Shown here: in pieces, positions 40,324 to 48,517 of the stretch
Numbering within the stretch: the first letter of the stretch is position 1
How the letters are laid out: each line of letters starts with the position of its first letter
Source of the DNA: Candidatus Poribacteria bacterium
Lineage (GTDB): Bacteria > Poribacteria > WGA-4E > WGA-3G
Assembly (NCBI GenBank): GCA_028824125.1
Contig: JAPPES010000127.1
Location: forward strand, 1 to 64,000
Reading direction: 5' to 3'
Length of the DNA stretch: 64,000 nt
The notes under the pieces: generated by a model
What the model saw: the letters and a program-made list of their open reading frames with translations, nothing else
Told to the model about the DNA's origin: nothing
The model's database searches: none
Program-made: the position numbers and the translations under genes

Positions 40324-42246
40324 ATGTATATGAGATATGCGGAAAAAATACTTAACAAATTATCTTCCCTACGGCTCCAGAACAAGATTTTTTTTACTTA
40401 TAGCCTGGTATTTCTGCTGATGTTTGTTGTCATCTTTGGGATTGCCAGCTTTCTGATTGACCGCACTTTTAGTAAGCAACTTGGTGAAGACGTAATTACC
40501 TTAAGATCTATCATTTCCCGTCTGTATGCGCAGTTTGTCGATACTGTGCGAATCGAGGTAAAGGCCAAAGGTGAAGATCAAGATGTACGTAGTGCTGTCC
40601 AAAGAGCAGAGAGAGGGGGTGGTAGAGTCTTTCCCGCGGCGAATTTAGATGTTTTTGAATGCGGGAACACTGAGGGAATATTGGTGCTAAGTAAGCGGAT
40701 AGATGAGCCACGTATTGGGAGTAAAGATACAGATGTAGCACAGGCAAAAGAAGATACAGCATTCAAAGAGGGAAAAGGCACAATTCGTGAGCGGATTATT
40801 GAAACCGATGAGGAACCGCAGTTGGTTGTTGAAGTTACGCAATGGTTAGATTGGGGGTTTGTCACAGGGGGCAAGTCTCTCCAAAAATGGTTAGTAGGAG
40901 CTATGCTCAGTCAACCAGAGGAACATCCAATTTTTCTGGTTAAAGGAAAGGAGGAACAGGAGGAGTGGCTTCCTTTAAACAAAGCCGCGTATCTTACACC
41001 GACTTTAAAGACTGAATGGGAACAGCAGATGCAAACGAATGAGGCAGAAGGGAAACCTATTGCGGATTTGGCGGTCACTTTGAAGGGACTTCAGCAATCG
41101 GATGCCACAGAAGCATCAGATGAAGTTTTACGTACTTCCATTTTTACAGTTGTCCGTGCTGATATTCTGAGTACCCCTTTTTCGGATACAGACCAATTGC
41201 CTTTTGTGGAATTGATCATCGCCTACTCACATGAAAATCGGATCCAATGGCAGAGTCAAATGAGGGTGATATTATTGTTGAGTATAGGCGGCGGGGCTGT
41301 TCTTGTATACTGCAGCAGCTACCTTGTAAGCCGGCGTATCACTCGCCCCATCGCTCAACTTCAGCAAGGGGTGAATGAGATCGGCGCGGGGAATCTTACT
41401 TATCAGATCGCGGTTCAATCTAAAGGCGAAGTTGGAACACTTGCTGATGGATTTAACCAGATGGCACTCGCGTTGAAGCAGAGTTTAGAAGAGCATAAGG
41501 CAGCTGAAAGGATCGCTGTGTGGCAGGATGTCGCGCGCCAACTCGCGCACGAAGTCAAAAATCCACTATTTCCGATTCGACTCTCTGTTGAGAACCTGCA
41601 AGCAGCGAAAGATCAACCGGAAATTTTTGAGAAAATTTTTGATGAATGCACAGAAACAATTATTGAAGAAGTTGACCGTATTCGTGGACTAATAGATGAG
41701 TTTCACCAATATGCAAGATTACCTGCTCCTGCTCGGCACCCCGTTAATTTGAACGATGTTGTCCATGCTGTTTTGAAATTATATATGGAGTTGTCTCAGG
41801 CGCAGAATATTAAGGTTGAAAAACATTTGAGCCCGCTGCCACTACTCTCATTAGATCAAGAACAGATGGAACGCGCAGTCGGAAATCTTGTAAAAAATGC
41901 GATTGAAGCGATGCCAGACGGGGGAACGCTCACCCTTGGAACTTTTTCTGCACCATTTGAAAAGGACAGAAATATCTCGCTTGAAGTCAAAGATACAGGA
42001 CATGGCATGTCCGAAGAAACCCAACAAAACCTTTTTGCTGCTGATTATACAACGAAATCTTATGGAACGGGTCTCGGAATGGCAATCGTACGCCGTATTA
42101 TCACTGTCCACGGCGGAGAGATAACAGTTGAATCAGAAGAAAACGTTGGAACAAAGATACGGATTACCTTTAACGAATCATCATATCTCACCGAGAGTCC
42201 ACCTGCTCTGATGCTGCCTGAAACTGAACCAACAACTGACGTGTAA
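40324..42246 (+). CDS. NtrY-like sensor histidine kinase
   Basis: A 640-residue membrane sensor. It has two membrane helices (about 22-45 and 315-335) flanking a roughly 270-residue periplasmic domain, then HAMP (VSRRITRPIAQLQQGVNEIG), a dimerisation/phosphoacceptor domain with the H-box LAHEVKNPLFPIRLS (His near residue 410) and an ATPase domain with NLVKNAIEAM, DTGHGMSE and GTGLGMAIV. The E-V-K-N-P H-box is typical of NtrY/NtrB-like kinases that partner sigma-54 activators. ATG at 40324 is favoured over an upstream TTG because AGGAA precedes it. The response regulator follows 53 bases downstream. Confidence 0.9.
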   Translation: MYMRYAEKILNKLSSLRLQNKIFFTYSLVFLLMFVVIFGIASFLIDRTFSKQLGEDVITLRSIISRLYAQFVDTVRIEVKAKGEDQDVRSAVQRAERGGGRVFPAANLDVFECGNTEGILVLSKRIDEPRIGSKDTDVAQAKEDTAFKEGKGTIRERIIETDEEPQLVVEVTQWLDWGFVTGGKSLQKWLVGAMLSQPEEHPIFLVKGKEEQEEWLPLNKAAYLTPTLKTEWEQQMQTNEAEGKPIADLAVTLKGLQQSDATEASDEVLRTSIFTVVRADILSTPFSDTDQLPFVELIIAYSHENRIQWQSQMRVILLLSIGGGAVLVYCSSYLVSRRITRPIAQLQQGVNEIGAGNLTYQIAVQSKGEVGTLADGFNQMALALKQSLEEHKAAERIAVWQDVARQLAHEVKNPLFPIRLSVENLQAAKDQPEIFEKIFDECTETIIEEVDRIRGLIDEFHQYARLPAPARHPVNLNDVVHAVLKLYMELSQAQNIKVEKHLSPLPLLSLDQEQMERAVGNLVKNAIEAMPDGGTLTLGTFSAPFEKDRNISLEVKDTGHGMSEETQQNLFAADYTTKSYGTGLGMAIVRRIITVHGGEITVESEENVGTKIRITFNESSYLTESPPALMLPETEPTTDV

Positions 42247-42299
42247 GCGGGTTAATACATGGATAACTTACGAACTACCCTGATTTAGAGACGAAGAAT

Positions 42300-43679
42300 A
42301 TGAATACTATCCTTATTGTAGATGACGAAAAGAATATTCTGAAAATGCTTTCCCAAGGTCTAAGCATCAAAGGGTACAAGACCTTGACGGCAGCGAGTGG
42401 AGAAGAAGCGTTACAACTGTGTATGTCTGAGGATATTGATCTTGTACTGTTAGACATTATGATGGAAAACGGCATAGATGGTCTCGAAACGTTGACAAAA
42501 TTACTTGAGCAGCACCCGCATCTCAATGTCGTAATGATGTCCGCACAGCAGGATATTGAAATTGCTGTTAAAACGATGGCACTCGGCGCGAAGCAGTACG
42601 TCACAAAACCGGTGAGTCTGGATAAAATCCTATCCAATATCGAACCGTTTTTAGAACTCTCGCGTTTAGCAAAAGAAAATGAGATTCTCAAGTCGCAAAT
42701 TGTTGTTGATGACGAAATGGTGGGTGAAAGTGAGGCGGTTTTCAAACTTCGCTCCGAAATTCGTCAAGTTGCTGCAAGTGATCTTGGCGTCCTTATTTCT
42801 GGCGAAAACGGTACCGGTAAACAACTTGTCGCAAATGCAATCCATAGACAGAGCAAACGTGCTGACAACCCTTTTATCCCATTAAACTGTGCAGCCCTGC
42901 CTGAAGAACTGGTTGAAAGTGAACTTTTTGGACATGAGCGGGGCGCGTTTACAGGTGCTGATTCTATGCGGCAAGGACGATTTGAACTCGCTGATGGCGG
43001 CACACTTTTCCTTGACGAAATAGGCGATATGAGTTTAAAAGCGCAGGCAAAAGTGCTACGCGTACTTGAATATGGAGAAGTGGAAAGACTTGGCAGCCAA
43101 CAGATTCGCAATGTTGATGTTCGAATCATCGCCGCAACAAACAAGAATCTTCCTTTAGAAATTGAGCGCGGGCAATTCCGAACAGACCTCTATTATCGCC
43201 TCAAAATTGTACCTATTGAGGTGCCACCACTGCGGGAACGGAATGAGGATATCCCAATACTCGCAAAATACTTTGCTGAACGGTTACAGATGAATATGGC
43301 ATCTACACCGAAAGTTTTTGCTTCAGAAGCATATCCTGTTTTCCAATCTTACCGCTGGCCCGGCAACATTCGTGAGCTCAAAAACATCGTTGAACGTCTA
43401 CTCATTATGGTGAACAGGGAAATTATTCTGCCAACTGATGTCGCTGATGTTTTACCGATCGAAAAGGATGAAATACAGATATTAGACACTACGGCAGCTT
43501 ATCAGTCCAATACACCGCTAAGTACAATGGTTGATTCAGTAGAGGCAAAATGTATTCTGGCAGCTTTAAAAGAGAATGATTGGAATATCCGACGTACTGC
43601 TGAAGTGTTGGAAGTTGAGCGAAGCAATCTTTATAAAAAGATGAATAAATACAGTATCGCCCGCCCCGAGTCTGACTAA
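42300..43679 (+). CDS. NtrC-family sigma-54-dependent response regulator
   Basis: A 459-residue activator. The receiver domain (1-120) has VDDE at 8-11 and the phosphoacceptor Asp in VLLDIMMENG (about residue 56); the AAA+ domain (about 140-370) has Walker A GENGTGK, the sigma-54-contact loop GAFTGA, Walker B TLFLDEIGDM and a RYRWPGNIRELKN-like end (SYRWPGNIRELKN); a Fis-type helix-turn-helix closes it (ILAALKENDWNIRRTAEVLE). It should activate sigma-54 promoters when phosphorylated by the adjacent kinase. A link to the pilin and peptidase genes downstream is possible but not shown. Confidence 0.93.
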   Translation: MNTILIVDDEKNILKMLSQGLSIKGYKTLTAASGEEALQLCMSEDIDLVLLDIMMENGIDGLETLTKLLEQHPHLNVVMMSAQQDIEIAVKTMALGAKQYVTKPVSLDKILSNIEPFLELSRLAKENEILKSQIVVDDEMVGESEAVFKLRSEIRQVAASDLGVLISGENGTGKQLVANAIHRQSKRADNPFIPLNCAALPEELVESELFGHERGAFTGADSMRQGRFELADGGTLFLDEIGDMSLKAQAKVLRVLEYGEVERLGSQQIRNVDVRIIAATNKNLPLEIERGQFRTDLYYRLKIVPIEVPPLRERNEDIPILAKYFAERLQMNMASTPKVFASEAYPVFQSYRWPGNIRELKNIVERLLIMVNREIILPTDVADVLPIEKDEIQILDTTAAYQSNTPLSTMVDSVEAKCILAALKENDWNIRRTAEVLEVERSNLYKKMNKYSIARPESD

Positions 43680-43765
43680 TTACTTGGGATTGTAGAGGGC
43701 GCTGTGCCTGCCCATGCTCCAAAACTGATAACTGACTGCTAATAACTGATAGGCACATTGAAAAT

Positions 43766-44185
43766 ATGCAAAAAAACAGTGGTATGACTCGTATTCAACT
43801 TCTTATACTGGTTGCAATAGTAATTATCATTGGGGTGCTTTCGTATCCACCTTGGGCAGAATATCGCAAAGTTGGTCAAGCAGATGTAGATGTTGAAATG
43901 CTTACCGTAGCAATAAAGAAATTCTACAAATACACCCAGACATATCCAACAAGTTTGGATCAACTCGTAACCGATCCTGATGTAGAAGGGTGGCGCGGCC
44001 CCTATCTGAAATCCATTCCAAAAACACCTTGGGGAGGGGACTATGCTCTGATCCAAGAAAACTATAAAGTCGGAATTGCGAAAGATCATCCGCGTGTACC
44101 AACAAAATATCGCATTGGTGGCATTGCAGAAATCAGTAGGGTTTATCACGCGGACGCTGCACAAGGTGAAAAATATTGGTGGTAA
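43766..44185 (+). CDS. type II secretion/type IV pilus pseudopilin-like protein
   Basis: A 139-residue GspG-like protein. After a short leader, the prepilin cleavage site reads SGMTRIQLLILVAIVIIIGV: Gly at -1, Met at +1 and a 17-residue hydrophobic helix. The usual Glu at +5 is Gln here. The C-terminal globular part has the GspG-like pattern ADVDVEMLTVAIKKFYKYTQ then YPTSLDQLVTDP and GGPYLKSIPKTPWGGDY-type sequence. It should be cleaved and methylated by the prepilin peptidase encoded three bases downstream. No other pilus or secretion genes are nearby. Confidence 0.82.
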   Translation: MQKNSGMTRIQLLILVAIVIIIGVLSYPPWAEYRKVGQADVDVEMLTVAIKKFYKYTQTYPTSLDQLVTDPDVEGWRGPYLKSIPKTPWGGDYALIQENYKVGIAKDHPRVPTKYRIGGIAEISRVYHADAAQGEKYWW

Positions 44186-44188
44186 TCT

Positions 44189-45001
44189 GTGGACGGCATC
44201 TGGATACAAATCACTGTTTTTATCTTAGGTTTAGCAATTGGTAGCTTCCTCAATGTGTGTATCTACCGAATTCCCCGCTCAGATATGTCGATTTATTCAC
44301 CGCGTCGTTCCTTTTGCCCCGAATGTAATCAATCAATAAAGTTTTACGACAATATTCCGCTTTTGAGTTATCTACTTTTACGCGGAAAGTGCAGGCATTG
44401 CAAAGCAAAAATCTCCGTTCTCTATCCGATAGTTGAACTGTTAACAGCAGTGCTATTCCTCGTGATGTATTACTATTTCGGTCAATTTGGAAAAACACTT
44501 AACTTTTTGCACGCACTCATTTTTGTGTCTGTGCTGATACCGATTGCTTTCATTGACGCGCAACACTATATCATTCCGAATGTTATAAGCCTTTCGGGAT
44601 TGATACTTGGGTTGGGAATAGTATGTGCAATAGCGTATCAGAATCAAGATTTAGATTATCTAAAAATGCGACTTATCGGGTTTGTAGCAGGTGGGTTGGG
44701 GTTATGGTTAATAGCACTTATTGGTAGTGCAATTATGCGTAAAAAGGCGATGGGCGGCGGAGACGTGAAACTGATGGCGATCATCGGATTGTTTCTCGGT
44801 GCGTGGCCCGCGCTGCCGATGGTGATAGCGTTGTCTGCTTTCAGTGGCGCGGTTATCGGGACGCTGCTCATCGCAACTGGCAAAAAAAGTCGACAGAGTC
44901 CAATCCCTTATGGTCCCTTCCTCGCTGGTGCTGCTGTGGTTGTGTTGCTGTGGGGTGAACCGCTCTGGGAAAAGTACTTGCAATTGGCTGGATGGAATTA
45001 A
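44189..45001 (+). CDS. type IV prepilin peptidase
   Basis: A 270-residue polytopic aspartyl protease that removes prepilin leaders and N-methylates the new end. The N-terminal GSFLNVCIYRIPR is followed by the zinc-binding pairs CPEC (about 47-50) and CRHC (about 69-72); the catalytic Asp residues are in PIAFIDAQHYIIPN (about 113-126) and GGGDVKLM (about 191-198). Full-length enzyme with both methylase and protease domains. Start is GTG at 44189, following the pseudopilin stop by three bases. Its last codons lie in a 42-bp repeat that recurs at 45379. Confidence 0.92.
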   Translation: MDGIWIQITVFILGLAIGSFLNVCIYRIPRSDMSIYSPRRSFCPECNQSIKFYDNIPLLSYLLLRGKCRHCKAKISVLYPIVELLTAVLFLVMYYYFGQFGKTLNFLHALIFVSVLIPIAFIDAQHYIIPNVISLSGLILGLGIVCAIAYQNQDLDYLKMRLIGFVAGGLGLWLIALIGSAIMRKKAMGGGDVKLMAIIGLFLGAWPALPMVIALSAFSGAVIGTLLIATGKKSRQSPIPYGPFLAGAAVVVLLWGEPLWEKYLQLAGWN

Positions 45002-45034
45002 TATGGTAGCAGGCACGCTCCGCGTGCCGTAGCC
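44993..45034 (+). repeat. 42-bp direct repeat, left copy
   Basis: TGGAATTAATATGGTAGCAG followed by the palindrome GGCACGC-TCC-GCGTGCC and GTAGCC. The copy at 45379-45420 differs at two positions. The first nine bases include the stop codon of the prepilin peptidase gene. Confidence 0.75.
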
Positions 45035-45126
45035 ATTACTATAAGTTGATATTCTAATTCTAAATGTGTTGTATTCCTTAAGTGTATGTAGTACAATATT
45101 ATGCAAACGGACAAGAGGTAAGACAA

Positions 45127-45369
45127 ATGCATATTGATATACATGAACAGTCAGAAGATTATTTAGCACAGTTAGTCAAACGGGCTGTTGCGGGAGAGGA
45201 GATTATATTTGATAGCAAAGGCACCTCCGTTGCCAAACTGGTCCCTTTAAAGCAAGGTGATAAGAAACCTCGCCGTGGTGGACAGTGGAAGGGTAAAGTT
45301 AAGATTGCCCAAGATTTTGATGAACTGCCTGAATCATTTATGGCTGCTTTTCGTGGAAAAGAAGAATGA
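45127..45369 (+). CDS. orphan Phd/YefM-type antitoxin
   Basis: An 80-residue protein: MHIDIHEQSEDYLAQLVKRA, GEEIIFDSKGTSVAKLVPLK, then a basic and a C-terminal acidic tail (DFDELPESFMAAF). The N-terminal beta-alpha-beta unit ending in AKLVP is the Phd/YefM DNA-binding fold; the tail is where a toxin would bind. ATG at 45127 has AGAGGTAAG upstream; a 45-base longer frame is possible. No toxin gene (PIN, Fic or RelE type) is adjacent, so the protein is an orphan. It lies between two nearly identical 42-bp direct repeats. Confidence 0.8.
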   Translation: MHIDIHEQSEDYLAQLVKRAVAGEEIIFDSKGTSVAKLVPLKQGDKKPRRGGQWKGKVKIAQDFDELPESFMAAFRGKEE

Positions 45370-45378
45370 ATCTGTTAT

Positions 45379-45420
45379 TGGAATTAACATGGTAGTAGGC
45401 ACGCTCCGCGTGCCGTAGCC
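45379..45420 (+). repeat. 42-bp direct repeat, right copy
   Basis: Matches 44993-45034 at 40 of 42 positions and in the same orientation. Together the two copies bracket a segment of about 345 bp that contains only the antitoxin gene. A shorter related palindrome (GGTGGCACACGCCTCTGTGCC) lies at 54843-54864. Confidence 0.75.
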
Positions 45421-45441
45421 GTAAGGTGCAAAGGAGAAGAT

Positions 45442-48400
45442 ATGAATAGAAACTTTAATATTTTTGGCACAATTTCCTGTTTACTAATACTTCTTTTGAA
45501 TTGTCAAATAGTATATGCACAACAAAATATTGCACAGCAAGCGTTCACTATTTTTGAACAACACTGCTTCGACTGCCACGGTGAATTCGGGTCATACAGC
45601 GATGTGCTCACGATCAAGCATGCAAATTTAATCGAAGACAAATCAGTCCTTCCGCGCCAACCTGATGCCTCTGAATTCTATCTGCGTTTACTTGGTGATA
45701 CAGACAAAGGTTCACAGATGCCGTTAGGGCAAGACCCGTTAGACGCTGAGTCAATTGCTACGATTCGCCGTTGGATTGAAGCTGGCGCGCCAGATTGGGA
45801 GGCAATTCCCAAACCCAAACGCGACTTCATCACTACCGAGGCGATGCTCAAATCTATCCATACCCATGTAACATCCCTCTCTGACTTTGACCGTTCCTTT
45901 GCACGTTATTTTACACTGACGCATCTTTACAATGCAGGCGTAACAGATGCAAACCTCCGCGCTTATCGGATCGCTTTATCAAAACTCATCAATAGTCTCT
46001 CTTGGGGTGCAGAAGTAATCAAACCGAAACCGATTGACCAAGAGGAGACCATCTTTTACATTGACCTCCGCAACTATGAGTGGGACATCAAAACTGATAA
46101 GTGGTATAAAATTGAGCAAGCATATCCCTATGGTGTTCAGTTAAAATCTGCAACATTCACAACGTTATGTGAAGAGACAGACTGCGAATTGCCGTTTATC
46201 CGTGCCGACTGGTTCATCGCCACTGCTTCACTGCCACCGCTTTATCACGATATCCTTGACCTACCAAAAACAGACCGAGAATTAGAAGCACAACTTGAGG
46301 TTAACATTGCCGAAAACCTTAAAAATGCACCGGGGGTTCGCGTGTGGCGTGCCGGTTTTAGCGAGTCTGGTGTATCAGTCAACAATCGTATTGTGGAACG
46401 CCATAAATCGCGGTACGGTGCATATTGGAAATCTTATGACTTTGCAGGGAATGTCGGTAAACAGAATATCTTTACACATCCGCTTGATTTTACGCATGAT
46501 GGAGGCGAGATTATCTTCAACCTGCCCAACGGATTGCAGGCATACTATCTGTCCACGGCGACAGGTGAGCGGCTTGACGAAGCACCGATTAACATTGTGT
46601 CAGATGCGGGGGCAAGAGACCCTGTTGTCCGTAATGGGCTATCGTGCATGGGCTGCCACACAGAAGGAATGAAGACGTTTGCAGATGGGATACGCACGGT
46701 TATTGAACAGAATCCAAAACCGCCTTATGATAAAGCACAAGCGTTGCGTCTCTATGCAGAAAAGTCAACGATGGATCGTCTTGTCAGCGCGGATATTGCG
46801 CGGTATCGGCAAGCAATTGAAGCAGCGGGCGGTGTGTTCGGTGGAAGTGAACCGATACAGCAACTCGTTACGCAGTTTGAGGGACCGCTTGATGCTGCAC
46901 ACGCTGCAGCGGAGGTGGGATTAGAAACCGATGAATTTCTGAAAAAGATCCGTGAGAATAGTATATTGCAGAATGCGGGGTTGTTGGTGCTTGGGGTTGA
47001 GAATGGGAGTGTTAAGCGGGATGCATGGGAATCACAATTTGAAACGGTGGTGTCTACACTAAATTTTGATAAACCGAGTAATCTTGAACCTTCCGAGGCG
47101 TTGATAACTCCTCCAGAAGAATCCTCTGAAGATTTTGTTCAATTGAACATGTCTTTGAAAGAAGCACTAACCAAAATCACTTTCATTGTTACACATTTAA
47201 GTGGTGATTCAAACGAAGAAGTCGTTTTTGAGGGTGAAGGCGTAACTCATCACGAGGATCGTATAGTCCGGACTCAGACGTTGAAATTTGAAGGGCTTGA
47301 ACGCACTTATTACACTTATGATATCCTTCTGTCTCAGTATGCAGTTGAAGGAAATCGATATATCTTTGTGCCGTTAGCAGCTGCAAGTGGAGACGGAGTA
47401 GGCGTTTTTTATGATCTCAATGTGGTTGATAAAAAAACGCTCAGAACTGTTGACGAGGTCGTATTAGGAGACCGTGTGAACATCAGAGAAGTTACTTTGC
47501 CTTTTCCTCATGGGGACACTGTATCCATTAAATACATTGCGCGGTCAATTGGTGAAAATCCGGGAAAAACAATAAAGAGACACTTTAGAATGGAGCATGG
47601 AACACTTCAAGAAATAGAAACTCCTTTGAGCCCATCCAATCCTAATATAGTTTTGGCTCCTGATCAAAAGGTAGAAGTACCTAATAGAACTCAAATACTT
47701 TTGAACCCATCCGATCTCAACATGGTTTTGATTCCCGCAGGTGAGTTTCAAATGGGGAGCGACGATGGTCAGGAAGATGAAAAGCCGGCGCACACCGTTT
47801 ATGTAGATGCGTTCTATATGGACAAGTACGAGGTAACCAATCTTGAATACCAACAGTTCCTGCTTGAGAACCCGCGTTGGCAGAAAGACCAGATTGAGAA
47901 AAAATTCCATAATGGGAATTATCTCGCGGACTGGAACGGAAATAACTATCCGGAAGGAAAAACCAACCATCCGGTGACTTATGTCAGTTGGTATGCGGCA
48001 ATGGCGTACGCACAGTGGGCGGGCAAACGTCTGCCGACAGAAGCAGAATGGGAAAAGGCTGCGCGCGGAGGCTTAGTCAATGCAAAGTATCCGAACGGCA
48101 ATACACTCACAGTAAAGGATGCAAACTATGGTAGCAATGTAGGTGGGAGTACTGCCGTGGGTAGATATCCTGCAAACGGTTACGGTTTGTATGATATGGC
48201 GGGTAATGTGTATGAATGGTGCCTTGATGAATATGATGAAAATTTCTATTCTGTCGCTCCGCGTGAGAATCCGTTGTCGGATATGAACACTATGGATTAT
48301 ATAAATAAAAATTTTACAAATGTTAATGATGATCGTGTTTTGCGTGGAGGTTCCTGGTTCACTCCCTCATATAACGCACAGGTCGCCAAGCGCGACAGCA

Positions 48401-48462
48401 ACGGATCAATAATAGCACCCACCATCATAGGATTTCGTTGTGTGAGGGATGTAAAGCCTTAA
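45442..48462 (+). CDS. cytochrome c / formylglycine-generating-enzyme-domain fusion
   Basis: A 1006-residue exported protein. A signal peptide (about 1-28, to VYAQ) precedes a planctomycete-type cytochrome c domain with CFDCH (about 42-46) and RRWIEAGAPDW. The central region (about 120-480) has a second heme-like motif CMGCH near residue 402. An unassigned domain (about 550-700) includes MSLKEALTKITFIVTHLSGD. The last 245 residues are an FGE-sulfatase (SUMF1-like) domain: MVLIPAGEFQMGS near 760, VTYVSWYAAMAYAQWAGKRL, PTEAEWEKAARGG, GNVYEWCLDEYD and RVLRGGSW. Such domains often act as binding modules; whether this one makes formylglycine is unknown. AAAGGAG precedes the ATG. Confidence 0.85.
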   Translation: MNRNFNIFGTISCLLILLLNCQIVYAQQNIAQQAFTIFEQHCFDCHGEFGSYSDVLTIKHANLIEDKSVLPRQPDASEFYLRLLGDTDKGSQMPLGQDPLDAESIATIRRWIEAGAPDWEAIPKPKRDFITTEAMLKSIHTHVTSLSDFDRSFARYFTLTHLYNAGVTDANLRAYRIALSKLINSLSWGAEVIKPKPIDQEETIFYIDLRNYEWDIKTDKWYKIEQAYPYGVQLKSATFTTLCEETDCELPFIRADWFIATASLPPLYHDILDLPKTDRELEAQLEVNIAENLKNAPGVRVWRAGFSESGVSVNNRIVERHKSRYGAYWKSYDFAGNVGKQNIFTHPLDFTHDGGEIIFNLPNGLQAYYLSTATGERLDEAPINIVSDAGARDPVVRNGLSCMGCHTEGMKTFADGIRTVIEQNPKPPYDKAQALRLYAEKSTMDRLVSADIARYRQAIEAAGGVFGGSEPIQQLVTQFEGPLDAAHAAAEVGLETDEFLKKIRENSILQNAGLLVLGVENGSVKRDAWESQFETVVSTLNFDKPSNLEPSEALITPPEESSEDFVQLNMSLKEALTKITFIVTHLSGDSNEEVVFEGEGVTHHEDRIVRTQTLKFEGLERTYYTYDILLSQYAVEGNRYIFVPLAAASGDGVGVFYDLNVVDKKTLRTVDEVVLGDRVNIREVTLPFPHGDTVSIKYIARSIGENPGKTIKRHFRMEHGTLQEIETPLSPSNPNIVLAPDQKVEVPNRTQILLNPSDLNMVLIPAGEFQMGSDDGQEDEKPAHTVYVDAFYMDKYEVTNLEYQQFLLENPRWQKDQIEKKFHNGNYLADWNGNNYPEGKTNHPVTYVSWYAAMAYAQWAGKRLPTEAEWEKAARGGLVNAKYPNGNTLTVKDANYGSNVGGSTAVGRYPANGYGLYDMAGNVYEWCLDEYDENFYSVAPRENPLSDMNTMDYINKNFTNVNDDRVLRGGSWFTPSYNAQVAKRDSNGSIIAPTIIGFRCVRDVKP

Positions 48463-48517
48463 GCTTCTACCGCTTTAAGTTCTGTGTAAAAACCTTTTTA
48501 TACTATTGGAGAAATGA

